Shown here piece after piece: positions 16,787 through 25,571 of a stretch of DNA of 64,000 nucleotides; the first letter of the stretch is position 1, and every line of letters starts with the position of its first letter. The translations under genes and the position numbers were made by a program. The notes beneath the pieces are model-generated. The model saw only the letters and a list, made by a program, of their open reading frames with translations, was not told the DNA's origin and did no database searches. Source of the DNA: CAZJAH01 sp964544155 (GTDB taxonomy: Bacteria; Bacteroidota; Ignavibacteria; Kapaibacteriales; UBA2268); assembly GCA_964544155.1 (NCBI GenBank), contig CAZJAH010000002.1:145377-209376 (forward strand). Direction: 5' to 3'.

Positions 16787-17218
16787 ATGGACGTAAAACT
16801 AAGCCTTGACGGAAAAATGCGTATCAAAGGTACAAATGAGCTAGGGCTCGAAACCTATTTCGATACCAACCCGAATGTCGGCGGCGAAAATACAGCTGCC
16901 ACACCTATGGAAGTAATGCTGCAGGCTATGGCGGCATGTGCCTTTATGGATACTGTTTCGATTTTAAGAAAAAAGAGAAAGCAGGTGGATAACCTGGAAA
17001 TTGAAGTTCATGGAGAAAGAAAAAAAGAACACCCTAAGATGTTCACGAAGGTGCATATGAAGTTTATCCTGACCAGCCCTGACTCGGAGCTGAGTGATCT
17101 GGAGCGCTCGATCTATCTATCGCAGACTACTTACTGCGGGGCATCTGCTTTATTCCAGGCGGCAGGCTGCGAAGTAAGCTGGGAGAAAGAGATAAAAAGG
17201 CCGGTTGTGGAAGCTTAA
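16787..17218 (+). CDS. OsmC/Ohr-family protein
   Basis: 143 residues with the OsmC fold: GGENTAATPMEVMLQAMAAC holding the first reactive cysteine (residue 46), and TTYCGASALF holding the second. Members reduce organic hydroperoxides through these two cysteines. The subgroup looks like the YhfA type rather than Ohr. A terminator follows directly. Confidence 0.92.
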   Translation: MDVKLSLDGKMRIKGTNELGLETYFDTNPNVGGENTAATPMEVMLQAMAACAFMDTVSILRKKRKQVDNLEIEVHGERKKEHPKMFTKVHMKFILTSPDSELSDLERSIYLSQTTYCGASALFQAAGCEVSWEKEIKRPVVEA

Positions 17219-17224
17219 ACATAA

Positions 17225-17255
17225 GCCGGAGCGGCAATGCTGCTCCGGCATTTTT
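17225..17255 (+). terminator. Intrinsic terminator after the OsmC gene
   Basis: Stem GCCGGAGC / GCTCCGGC with a 9-base loop, then A and five T. Confidence 0.85.
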
Positions 17256-17288
17256 GTAAAAAATCACCTGACTATTGATAATAAGAAC

Positions 17289-17966
17289 CTACCTGACAAT
17301 TCTCACGGGTATTGCCGAATTTGTACCATTGGCGCTCAGCATAATGAAATAAGTTCCCGGAGATGCTTCTATACCGTCATTTCGCTTGCCGTCCCAGTTA
17401 ATGGTGTAATTTCCCGCGCTAATATAGCTGTTAAAAAATTCCGCTATACGAACTCCCTCCGCTGAATAAACGGACGCTCGTACTCTTGAGGATTCATTCA
17501 GTTCAAATGCTATTTCCGAATGATTCTCCATGGGATTCGGGTAGGTGTTAGTTATTTTTATTGATTTACCCTTAGAATTTAGCAGATTTTCAACAACAGA
17601 GACAGGGAAATCATCATCATCGCCGGGATTGCTCACCAGATCAAACTCTCCAGGCGCGGGATCGTTTGGCATCCATGTTCCGTTCTGATCCTGAAGCTCC
17701 TGGCCGTTGGTAAAACCGTCGCCGTCGCTATCAAGAGAGGCAAGGCTGCTTCCCCAGATAACGTCGCCGTTACCGTCGAGGTAATCAGCTTTTATAACTT
17801 CACCAAAAGGAGTATGCGCGCCTCCTCCTGCGGGATTAATATGGCAGTTGGAACACTGAAGTTTAGACCCGTTTGGTATCTGACTGACCCTCTTCGGTAG
17901 TGCCCATATAAGGGCAGGTATTAAAACAAATATGGCTGTAACCAATAAGATTTTATGAATTCTCAT
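17289..17966 (-). CDS. Exported monoheme-type protein with Ca-binding loop and T9SS sorting domain
   Basis: 225 residues: signal peptide (1-23), a c-type heme motif CSNCH (Cys38, Cys41, His42) in the phrase IPNGSKLQCSNCHINPAGGG, an EF-hand/thrombospondin-like loop LDSDGDGFTNGQE (about 78-90), and a C-terminal FlgD-like T9SS domain (about 140-225, NTYPNPMENHSEIAFEL to SPGTYFIMLSANG). It should be exported and sorted to the cell surface with a covalent heme. It is last in a run of minus-strand exported proteins (20242 to 17289). The next gene upstream (17994) carries a degraded copy of the same heme/Ca domain, so the two share ancestry there. Confidence 0.82.
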   Translation of the reverse strand: MRIHKILLVTAIFVLIPALIWALPKRVSQIPNGSKLQCSNCHINPAGGGAHTPFGEVIKADYLDGNGDVIWGSSLASLDSDGDGFTNGQELQDQNGTWMPNDPAPGEFDLVSNPGDDDDFPVSVVENLLNSKGKSIKITNTYPNPMENHSEIAFELNESSRVRASVYSAEGVRIAEFFNSYISAGNYTINWDGKRNDGIEASPGTYFIMLSANGTNSAIPVRIVR

Positions 17967-17993
17967 TTCTTCTTTCTCCTGATTTTTATAATA

Positions 17994-19169
17994 TTATAAT
18001 GTTCTGGTTATCTGAAATCCAAGATGCAGATTATCAAAAGATAGCGGGACAGGCGCTCCCGACAAAAAGTGAACCATATTCGTATTCACATTATTACCGA
18101 GAAAAAATTTGAAAAAATGCCCACCTGCTTCAAGCTCTGTACCGAATGTGTAGGAATCATGATATTGCCGCCAGCCGCTTACAGTTGGATTGGCCTCGAC
18201 TATCACACTCCACATGTCATCGATAAAGTACTGTGCATAAGCTCCCATAGTGAATGAATACTGCTTATCATCACATGCACAGGGCGGATAAGCATTGTAC
18301 AAATATCCCGGGGTAATACCAAGTCCAAGCTTTTTATCGATCAGCGTATTGGCAATAACGAATCCGTAAGCCTGCAGCCTGTTAATATTCTCCTCAGGTT
18401 CGACAATGGGTTTCTGGGAATATGCAGCAGCGCCCATAAAGGATATCTGCAAAGGCGCTGTTTCATTTCTGAATGAAAGTGCCCTGTACTTAGCTCTTAG
18501 ATCCCAGTTACCCTCTCGATTACTTCTGCCGAGTGTGACCATTAGTTTATCGGTGACAGCATAACCCAATGCCAGCCTCATTATCACGCCGCCGTCAATG
18601 CCGAAAAGGTCTTCAGCTCCGGCGGAAACCGGCACCTGAAAACGGTGCCCGACGAAAAAGAAAATATCTCCCTGTTTATATGTTTCCGTAGTAGGTAATG
18701 TTAAAACATAAGTAGAATTAAACAGTTGTAAATCAGGCTTCACGGCAGGTTCTGCCCTGCTCCATGACGCCCCCTCCTGCCGGCTGGCGGAAGCCATATC
18801 TGCCGGGAGTTTCTCTGTATTCACACGGGTAGTTACCTTTGCCCTCTGCCCGGGGGGCGGATCTCCGGTCTGACGGCTTCTGTCCTTTTCCTGCAGCTTC
18901 CTGCCAATAGACGTGCCGTTTCCGTCGCTATCCTCTTTAGCCGGGGCTTCTTTCCAAATAATATCAACATAACTATCGAGAGATGATTCTTTAATATCAT
19001 TTTCGAAAGAGTCCCCCGGGCTGTCGCCCTGAGGTTCTGTGTGGAAATTAGCGCAGTTATATACAATTCCGTTCGGTATTTGTGTTACAGGTTTTGCTCT
19101 TGAAAACACCGATGATATCATTGCCATAAATATGGCAGTTATAAGTAAAATCTTTCCGTAATATTTCAT
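17994..19169 (-). CDS. DUF5777-like outer-membrane barrel with a decayed N-terminal heme domain
   Basis: 391 residues. Signal peptide 1-23; then about 90 residues that align without gaps to the heme/Ca domain of the downstream protein (IPNGIVYNCANFHTEP against IPNGSKLQCSNCHINP). The CxxCH site has become CANFH: Cys39 and His43 remain but the second cysteine is Phe42, and the Ca loop DSDGDG has become DSDGNGTSIG. A low-complexity linker with Pro and Arg leads to a 240-residue barrel (from about 150) that resembles the DUF5777 family (DIFFFVGHRFQVPV; LALGYAVTDKLMVTLGRSNR). It sits beside YceI and cytochrome-like genes, the usual company of DUF5777. The decayed domain probably no longer binds heme in the normal way. 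Confidence 0.75.
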   Translation of the reverse strand: MKYYGKILLITAIFMAMISSVFSRAKPVTQIPNGIVYNCANFHTEPQGDSPGDSFENDIKESSLDSYVDIIWKEAPAKEDSDGNGTSIGRKLQEKDRSRQTGDPPPGQRAKVTTRVNTEKLPADMASASRQEGASWSRAEPAVKPDLQLFNSTYVLTLPTTETYKQGDIFFFVGHRFQVPVSAGAEDLFGIDGGVIMRLALGYAVTDKLMVTLGRSNREGNWDLRAKYRALSFRNETAPLQISFMGAAAYSQKPIVEPEENINRLQAYGFVIANTLIDKKLGLGITPGYLYNAYPPCACDDKQYSFTMGAYAQYFIDDMWSVIVEANPTVSGWRQYHDSYTFGTELEAGGHFFKFFLGNNVNTNMVHFLSGAPVPLSFDNLHLGFQITRTL

Positions 19170-19208
19170 TATGCTCTGATTATTTTTTCAAAAATTATCC
19201 TGTTATGC

Positions 19209-19772
19209 TTATGAGGCTTTTTTCATATAAAAATCAACCACAAGCTGCATTTCTTCATCTATTTTCATGAACATGAATTCCGGAACTTTTATGTTGTGGT
19301 CGGTCAGTTTAACTCCGAATTCCGCTCTCACTTTTAAGCCGGAATTGTTCTTCTTTATAATCCCTTCTATTACCCTTTCCTTTTCAACACCGTGAATAAA
19401 AAACACTCCATCGACCTTTACTTTGTAGGAAAGGCCTTTCTGCTTAGCGGCTTCCACAATTTTTCCTTTATAATATGTATAGGGGTATTTCTCGGTGTGT
19501 ATGTAATCTTCACGCATGTGCCTGTTTCTAAGCCCGATACCTGTATCCACGGAATTCATATCCACTTCGAAATAAAAGTTAGCGCCTTCAAGCTTATCTA
19601 ATCCTGCCGCCAGGAGGTAGCCGTCAATTTTATCGGTGACACCTTCAAATTCCTCTACCGGCGCATCGGAAATGAATTTAACAAGATTGTCTTTTCCGGT
19701 ATCCACATGGTATTCGCCTGCGGTAAGATTAACTGCTGCAAACAAAACAAATGCTATTAAAAGTTTATACAT
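19209..19772 (-). CDS. YceI-family periplasmic protein
   Basis: 187 residues starting at the ATG preceded by GGGAG nine bases upstream; a TTG two codons earlier is the alternative. Signal peptide of about 18 residues, then the lipocalin-like YceI fold: YHVDTGKDNLVKFISDAPVE, EVDMNSVDTGIGLRNRHMRE, and a C-terminal strand KVRAEFGVKLTDHNIKVP. YceI proteins bind isoprenoid-like lipids; several are co-located with cytochromes. Here it lies between a cytochrome-like lipoprotein and the DUF5777-like barrel, forming a compact redox- or lipid-related export cluster. Confidence 0.9.
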   Translation of the reverse strand: MYKLLIAFVLFAAVNLTAGEYHVDTGKDNLVKFISDAPVEEFEGVTDKIDGYLLAAGLDKLEGANFYFEVDMNSVDTGIGLRNRHMREDYIHTEKYPYTYYKGKIVEAAKQKGLSYKVKVDGVFFIHGVEKERVIEGIIKKNNSGLKVRAEFGVKLTDHNIKVPEFMFMKIDEEMQLVVDFYMKKAS

Positions 19773-19795
19773 TTTCAATTTCTCCCTTATCCTTT

Positions 19796-20242
19796 TTAAT
19801 TATTTTGAGCGCCTGCGTCAATCCAGGCTTCTATGGAATCTACAACTGCCTGAGGCAATTTACCACCGGCAACTTCAGGTGGCATAACGGCCGTGCCGTC
19901 CCCTTTGAGCTTTTTAATAAGCCAGCTGTTCTCACTATTTCCCGGATCTACCAGAAGTATGCTGCTGCCCAGAGCTTCTTTTCCTACAAGATTCTCATAA
20001 GAATTACCCTCGGTCAGATTCAGGTTGCCGGCAGGGAATTCACCCGCGTGACAGCCTGATATAGCGCAGCCTGAATTAAACACCTGATCCTGAATAGCAG
20101 AAAACCCGGCCGGTATTTCGCCATTTTCATCAGGACAGGTTTCACATTCTGAAACTATGTTATCTGAACAAGAATATTGCAGCAAGGCAATAAACATTCC
20201 TGTAATTATTATGACCTTTCTCATTATAGTCCGTATTTTCAT
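19796..20242 (-). CDS. Cytochrome c-like lipoprotein
   Basis: 148 residues (a second ATG at codon 7 would also give a good signal). Lipobox LQYSC, a small CxxC pair near the start (SECETCPDENG), then the heme motif CAISGCH (Cys-x4-Cys-His) in the phrase FNSGCAISGCHAGEFPAGNL, and a distal Met in AVMPPEVAGGKLP as sixth ligand. The CX4CH spacing with a following GEFPAGNLNL is common in the planctomycete-type cytochrome c domains of Bacteroidota. It should be anchored on the periplasmic or outer-membrane side and carry electrons. First gene of the cluster reaching down to 17289. Confidence 0.82.
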   Translation of the reverse strand: MKIRTIMRKVIIITGMFIALLQYSCSDNIVSECETCPDENGEIPAGFSAIQDQVFNSGCAISGCHAGEFPAGNLNLTEGNSYENLVGKEALGSSILLVDPGNSENSWLIKKLKGDGTAVMPPEVAGGKLPQAVVDSIEAWIDAGAQNN

Positions 20243-20406
20243 TTAAAAGTAATAAGTTATACATTGAATACGTCGATCAATTAAATATTTTTAATTGTTC
20301 AAAAACCATTTTGAAGCGCTTCGATATTAGGTTTAGCTAATTCATTTTCTTTGTACAGGCTAATTACGATCGGGGTAAGCGTATTTTCAAATATTTCAAA
20401 ATAAAA

Positions 20407-20817
20407 ATGAAATTAATTTTTAATTCAAAAAAAGATCCTTTCATTAAATGGCTGGTATGGATGGCTATTCTTACTCCGGCAATGGCTTTTATCCTGCTGG
20501 GCAAACCGCCGGCAATATTTGTATTACTTGAAATCACTGCTGCGGCTTTAGTTATGTGGTTTTGGTTCGGAACTTATTATGTGATTACTACCTTGTATGT
20601 AGAATATCACTCCGGGCCGATTAACGGCAGAATACCTATTTCGCTTATCAAAAAGATCAAAAGCGAGAGCAACGGATGGCATCCGGCTTCTGCGCTTTCC
20701 CACGAGCGGATAGAGATACAATACGGTAAAGGCAAAATTGTTACTCTATCACCTGAAGATAAAAAGGCTTTTATTAACGCTATCCTTTATGTTAACGGCG
20801 AGATCAAAGTAGAATAA
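20407..20817 (+). CDS. Membrane protein with a bacterial PH-like domain (bPH_4 type)
   Basis: 136 residues: two membrane helices in the first 55 residues, then a domain of about 75 residues with YYVITTLYVEYHSGPINGRI, IPISLIKKIKSESNGWHPAS, and IEIQYGKGKIVTLSPEDKKAF, which fits the short bPH_4 family seen in many bacteria. Function unknown. It diverges from the cytochrome-like operon. Confidence 0.75.
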   Translation: MKLIFNSKKDPFIKWLVWMAILTPAMAFILLGKPPAIFVLLEITAAALVMWFWFGTYYVITTLYVEYHSGPINGRIPISLIKKIKSESNGWHPASALSHERIEIQYGKGKIVTLSPEDKKAFINAILYVNGEIKVE

Positions 20818-20888
20818 ATAAAGGCGGAAGATAATATCTCCCGCCCGATCTTATTGATTAATTCCGGCCCTTAAATGTTTTATAAATC

Positions 20889-23567
20889 TTACAGTGAGAT
20901 TTCCAGCCTTCCATAGTAAAAGGCCCCGTTAAATCCGAACTGTGTGACCGCTGTGTTATAAGGGAAGCGGCCGCCATCCTGCTTGGCAGGGACATTTTCA
21001 TCGGGATATACATCAAAAATATTATTACCGCCGGCAGCTACTTTAAGCCCGTCACTAATCCTGTAAGAAATCTCCGCGTCGGTCAATACTTTGCCGGAGT
21101 AATCCTGGTCAAGCAAAGCGGCGTTTTCGATATCTGCAGTACGAGAGCCGACTTCACCGTAATAGACATTTCTAAGCATAATGCCCAGATTACCTGTCGT
21201 ATAATTGAGTGTCAGATTGGCTTTTGTAAGCGGCAGTCCTCTTTCAAGCCTGGCTATCTCTTCCCTGCTGAAAAGCGTGCTTTTCAGGTCTTCATCATCA
21301 GGGAAATTTTCAGGCACCTGAATATCTCCGACTACTTCAGTTTGCGCGTAATTGATCGAAGCGGTTATATCCAGTTCATCATCCCATATGTTAAGCCTTT
21401 GAGTGATAACTGCTTCAATACCCAATGTTTCTGTATTAATTGCATTGCTGAAGAACTGAACCGCGTCCACTCCGGGCAATCCCTCCAGCATACCTGCTAT
21501 GCTCGGATCAAATGCTGAAAAATATCCTGACAGCACAATTCTGTCATTAATATCTATCTTGTAGGCGTCAACCGTCAGCATGGTTGATTCGGTCAGCTTT
21601 GATGCCAATCCGAAACTGATATTAACTGAAGTTTCTTCCTCGAGCTCGCCAATACCGAATGCCTGAGCAATCCTGCTGTCATTCGGAGCGGTAAGCACTT
21701 CAAGGGGGATAAGGTCTTCTCCCGCGGCATAGAATACAGTTGTAGTGCTGCTGAAATACTGTTGATGTAATGATGGGGCTCTGAATCCGGTGCTGGCCGC
21801 ACCTCGCAGGTTCAGGAAGTCACCGAACATATACCTTGCCGAAAGTTTGCCGTTCAGGCTGTTGCCGAAATCGCTGTAACTTTCGTACCTGCCGGCAATT
21901 GAAATAAGGAAGCTATTGGTAATATCCGCTTCCACTCCGGCGTATAGCGCACCTGAAGTCCTGCTGTGCGTACCTGCGTTTTCCGGACGAAATCCCGGAA
22001 ATACCTGTGCTCCCGGTTCATAAGTGCTGTCCTTATAGCTGTATGAAGCAAGTTCGCCTTCTTCAATCGTAAAGCTTTCGTACCGAAATTCAGCGCCGGC
22101 GCCAAAGCTGATCATCGTCAAGCCCGCCGCATCGGCAAATGCCTTTGATATATCAAGGTTCGAGGTATTCTGATCGAATAACAATGTCCCGCTGTAAAAG
22201 GAGGTCGGGCTGCTGCTGCCCCATGAACGGTTTAGTGAGTTATCGACATCATACTTATAGGAATTGCCGCCGTAAACATTGCTAAGATCGAAATTCCAGC
22301 CGTTCCTTGTGTTACGCACTCCCGCTGCTAATGACCTGTCCATTATCCTACCATTTATAAAAGGTAAGAATCCGTCAGGATAAATCTCCTGATTATTTCT
22401 TCTGTCATTCGGGAATCGGTAAAATCCTGCCGAACGGCTATCTCTGTAATTAATTCCGCCAAAGGCGTAAAAATCTGTACTGTCATTCACGGGTATCTCC
22501 GAATTAAGAAAAATACCTCCGTTAAGCTGTTCTGACTGGCCTATCCTGAGATTGAAGTCTGAAGGCGTCTTAGCTCTGGCGGACATGATGCTGTCATCTA
22601 TCCTGCGATTTTCATCTTCGCTGAGCCCGTCCTGATCAGCCGTCCGGTAAAACATACCGGTATAGGCCCTGGCTCTGTTGGTATGGCCTCTGTCGCGCAA
22701 TTCAGCGGTAAGGTTTATAAAACCGCCTTCACCTATGGCCGTGCCAAAGTTCGAGCCGAGTGATATAGTCTCGCCGTCAGCCTGTGTTGTCTGTCCGGCG
22801 TAAGTATTGAAGTAAACTTCGTCGGTCTGCTCTTTTAAGATGATATTGATCACTCCCGCGATGGCGTCAGAACCGTACTGCGCTGAGGCACCGTCTCTTA
22901 GTATTTCAATTCTCTGGATGGCAGTCACGGGGATAGCGTTCAGGTCAGTACCAACCGAACCTCTGCCGATAATAGGGGTTACGTTCACCAGGGCTGTAGT
23001 ATGGCGGCGTTTGCCGTTAATGAGCACCAGTGCCTGGTCAGGCCCGAGCCCGCGAAGCGAAGCGGGGTCTATATGGTCTGTGCCGTCGGCAAAAGTCTGG
23101 CTCCTAGAATTAAATGAAGGCACGAGTTCCGTTAAGGCGTCAGCGGCATTGACTTTTCCTGAAGCCTCCAGCTCTTTTGATGATATAATATCCACCGGCA
23201 CCGATGATTCGATATTAGAACGGGATATCTTAGTCCCGGATCCCAGTACTGTAACGCCTTCTCTTAACCGCACGGGTTCGGGTTTTAGCAGGAATAGTTT
23301 TTCTTCATCGCCTGCTGTATTTATACTGAATTTTTCTTTTTTATATCCTATATATGATATAATCAATGTTAAATCTCCAGGGGGCACATCCAGCTCAAAG
23401 CTTCCGTCATTACGGGCAACTGTTCCTGCATCAGACCCGTCAACACGAATAACGGCTCCCGCCAGGCCCCGATTGCTTTCCGCATCCGCTATACGTCCTT
23501 TTATAGCATTGGCATAAAGCAATTGTCCGAACATTATCAGAGACATAGCAATTATAATTAATTTCAT
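20889..23567 (-). CDS. TonB-dependent receptor
   Basis: 892 residues, complete. Signal peptide (1-19), carboxypeptidase-regulatory-like domain (about 23-95), plug domain (about 110-240, with SRSNIESSVPVDIISSKELE and RIEILRDGASAQYGSDAIAG) and a long beta-barrel with the TonB C-terminal pattern. No SusD-like partner is adjacent, so a siderophore, vitamin or metal chelate is more likely than a glycan. It imports its ligand across the outer membrane using TonB-ExbBD. No regulatory site for iron or B12 was recognised upstream. Confidence 0.93.
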   Translation of the reverse strand: MKLIIIAMSLIMFGQLLYANAIKGRIADAESNRGLAGAVIRVDGSDAGTVARNDGSFELDVPPGDLTLIISYIGYKKEKFSINTAGDEEKLFLLKPEPVRLREGVTVLGSGTKISRSNIESSVPVDIISSKELEASGKVNAADALTELVPSFNSRSQTFADGTDHIDPASLRGLGPDQALVLINGKRRHTTALVNVTPIIGRGSVGTDLNAIPVTAIQRIEILRDGASAQYGSDAIAGVINIILKEQTDEVYFNTYAGQTTQADGETISLGSNFGTAIGEGGFINLTAELRDRGHTNRARAYTGMFYRTADQDGLSEDENRRIDDSIMSARAKTPSDFNLRIGQSEQLNGGIFLNSEIPVNDSTDFYAFGGINYRDSRSAGFYRFPNDRRNNQEIYPDGFLPFINGRIMDRSLAAGVRNTRNGWNFDLSNVYGGNSYKYDVDNSLNRSWGSSSPTSFYSGTLLFDQNTSNLDISKAFADAAGLTMISFGAGAEFRYESFTIEEGELASYSYKDSTYEPGAQVFPGFRPENAGTHSRTSGALYAGVEADITNSFLISIAGRYESYSDFGNSLNGKLSARYMFGDFLNLRGAASTGFRAPSLHQQYFSSTTTVFYAAGEDLIPLEVLTAPNDSRIAQAFGIGELEEETSVNISFGLASKLTESTMLTVDAYKIDINDRIVLSGYFSAFDPSIAGMLEGLPGVDAVQFFSNAINTETLGIEAVITQRLNIWDDELDITASINYAQTEVVGDIQVPENFPDDEDLKSTLFSREEIARLERGLPLTKANLTLNYTTGNLGIMLRNVYYGEVGSRTADIENAALLDQDYSGKVLTDAEISYRISDGLKVAAGGNNIFDVYPDENVPAKQDGGRFPYNTAVTQFGFNGAFYYGRLEISL

Positions 23568-23765
23568 ATCACATTCCGCTAAAGTATTGATAACAAAACA
23601 GCAAATATACGGATAATCCCTGTTTAACTTTTATTATGCTCCTAAATATTTAAAAAAATTAATTATAAATGAAAAATAAGCAGCGCTTCATAACGTGCTA
23701 TTTATATAATAGGATAATTATGAATAATTCTTAATCATTTAAGTTGTATAAATTATATCCATAAA

Positions 23766-24653
23766 ATGAAAATTAACTTAGACAAAAATTCTGGTTTCTG
23801 TTGGGGCGTAAACCGCACAATAGGAACAGTGGAACAAATTATTGAAGATAATCCCGGAAGACAGGTATATGTTTTAGGAGAAATAATCCACAACCCCAAA
23901 GAACAGGAAAGGCTTCGTCAGCTCGGCATGAAAGTGCTGACTCATGAAGAGCTGGGCGGATTCAAGGATGATAATGCTATATTAATTATCAGGGCCCACG
24001 GTGAACCTCCCGAAACATACAAAAAAGCAGAAGCTCTGGACGTACGGCTAATTGACGCTACATGCCCGCTGGTCAAAAATTTGCAGGAATCCATCAGAAA
24101 TTATTATGAAAAAGGGTATCAGATAGTCATTTACGGCAAGAAAGACCATCCCGAAGTATTGGGCCTGCGCGGAGTATGTAATGACGACTGCATTGTGGTC
24201 AGCACAGTGGATGAATCCATACATATGGTGGATTACAATAAGAAAACCGCGCTTTTTTCGCAGACTACCATGAACGGGATAACCTATGACGCCATAAGAA
24301 AAAACATCGAACAGCGCTCTAATGATGTGGTACAGACCGGACAGGTTGAAAGGATTTTCGAAACAAAAGATACCATCTGCAAATCAGTTGTTGACAGAGA
24401 AAAACACCTGAGAGAATTTGCCGGCGAAAATGACAGTATTATATTTGTAGCCGGAAAAAATTCTTCAAACGGCAGAAGCCTTTTTAATATGGTGAAATCA
24501 CTTAATGACAAATCGCACTTTGTAGAAGATATAACAGAGATTGATCCCAATTGGTTCGATGGAGTAAAAAGCATAGGAGTCAGCGGAGCTACGAGTACAC
24601 CTAAATGGTACCTGGAAAGGACTATAGAAGCCATCGAACGGATGATAAGGTAA
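23766..24653 (+). CDS. ispH: 4-hydroxy-3-methylbut-2-enyl diphosphate reductase (IspH)
   Basis: 295 residues. The three cysteines that hold the iron-sulfur cluster are present: Cys12 in FCWGV, Cys100 in IDATCPLV and Cys205 in DTICKSV, along with RAHG and the SGATSTPKW motif. It performs the last step of the non-mevalonate isoprenoid pathway, giving IPP and DMAPP. The gene stands alone, convergent with the EamA-like gene. Confidence 0.96.
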   Translation: MKINLDKNSGFCWGVNRTIGTVEQIIEDNPGRQVYVLGEIIHNPKEQERLRQLGMKVLTHEELGGFKDDNAILIIRAHGEPPETYKKAEALDVRLIDATCPLVKNLQESIRNYYEKGYQIVIYGKKDHPEVLGLRGVCNDDCIVVSTVDESIHMVDYNKKTALFSQTTMNGITYDAIRKNIEQRSNDVVQTGQVERIFETKDTICKSVVDREKHLREFAGENDSIIFVAGKNSSNGRSLFNMVKSLNDKSHFVEDITEIDPNWFDGVKSIGVSGATSTPKWYLERTIEAIERMIR

Positions 24654-24682
24654 GTTTCAAAGGCTTTTTGAGTTTAACAACA

Positions 24683-25063
24683 CTATTTACCTGTGGGTAA
24701 GATTAGTAATATTACTCCTATAGTAACCACCACGATACCTGCCCACTGAGTAAGGGTAAGCCTTTCATCGTAGAAAAACCAGCTCGCCAAAGCAAGCAGT
24801 ATATAGAAAAAAGATCCCGACACAGCAAAAGCCGGGCCCAGCTTGGCTTTTGTTATAACGAATATCCAAACCAGATAGCCGATCCCCTGCAGGCTGAGAG
24901 CAAGCCACAACCAAGGCGTTTGAGCGATAGTAAATATAAACTGAAAGGTTTCACCGCTGGAGACCTTTTGCAAGGTATTGTTGACAGCTTTCTTAAGTAT
25001 AAGCTGGCTGGATATGGTATTCAATGTAACAAACAATATCATTAAAACTGATATCAGCCTCAT
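24683..25063 (-). CDS. Small four-helix EamA/SMR-like membrane transporter
   Basis: 126 residues forming four membrane helices, with the SMR/EamA phrase SGSFFYILLALASWFFYDERLT and a last helix ending in LPTGK. Half-size EamA proteins act as dimers. In this place, with a DUF2304 protein and a GT2 transferase (25157-26264), it probably helps flip or move a lipid-linked sugar, as in other DUF2304/GT2/EamA groups. That role is inference from neighbours. Confidence 0.75.
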   Translation of the reverse strand: MRLISVLMILFVTLNTISSQLILKKAVNNTLQKVSSGETFQFIFTIAQTPWLWLALSLQGIGYLVWIFVITKAKLGPAFAVSGSFFYILLALASWFFYDERLTLTQWAGIVVVTIGVILLILPTGK

Positions 25064-25115
25064 ATATTTGCCCTCATATTTTCGCCCTCACTTTTTTTAT
25101 CATCAAATACTCAAT

Positions 25116-25152
25116 TCATTGCCAGGCTGCTCATTGCCAGGCTGCAGCCTGG
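25116..25152. repeat. Tandem 15-bp repeat running into a 16-bp palindrome
   Basis: TCATTGCCAGGCTGC occurs twice in a row (25116-25130 and 25131-25145), and the second copy continues into the palindrome CCAGGCTGCAGCCTGG (25137-25152). It lies between the EamA-like and DUF2304 genes, which are 93 bases apart. Confidence 0.8.
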
Positions 25153-25156
25153 TCAT

Positions 25157-25510
25157 TCATTTTTCCAGTTTCTCATTGACAACATCTTTTAAAATTGCGA
25201 TTTCCTGTGTAAGCCGAGTTACCTTCACTGAAAGATTAGATATAGTCACTGTCAAAGTGAAAATAATGATCAGGCTGTATAGAAGCCCCAGGAAGAATAG
25301 GGCATTAGATGCCAGCTCTATGCCTGCAAAACCTGCTACCATGAATACGATATCCGGCACCAGCGCCATTAAAATGAAGGCAATTCCGACAATAATCCAT
25401 ACAATCGCGTAGCGCAGCTCAAGACTACCTTTACGCACATAATTGAATATGAACCCCGAAAAAAGCAATGCTACCATGATAATAAAAATCTGAAGCTTTT
25501 CGTTTAGCAT
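25157..25510 (-). CDS. DUF2304-family membrane protein
   Basis: 117 residues with three hydrophobic helices and a short coiled tail (KVTRLTQEIAILKDVVNEKL). The phrase KGSLELRYAIVWIIVGIAFI is typical of DUF2304. Such genes almost always neighbour a GT2 glycosyltransferase and are thought to help polyprenyl-phosphate sugar transfer, but the mechanism is not established. Confidence 0.88.
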   Translation of the reverse strand: MLNEKLQIFIIMVALLFSGFIFNYVRKGSLELRYAIVWIIVGIAFILMALVPDIVFMVAGFAGIELASNALFFLGLLYSLIIIFTLTVTISNLSVKVTRLTQEIAILKDVVNEKLEK

Positions 25511-25571
25511 TTCGTTTTCTTTTGATTATTTTGTATCCACAAATTTTTTATTCTGTACTTAGCAAAGATAA

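Noticed and set aside
20823..20845. Hairpin-like GGCGGAAGA..TCTCCCGCC after the PH-domain gene
   Set aside because: One internal mismatch and no T-run; too weak to call a terminator.
22840..23517. 225-residue plus-strand frame opposite the TonB receptor
   Set aside because: It mirrors the plug-domain coding region, has low-complexity Ser/Pro content and no start signal; the minus-strand receptor is certain.
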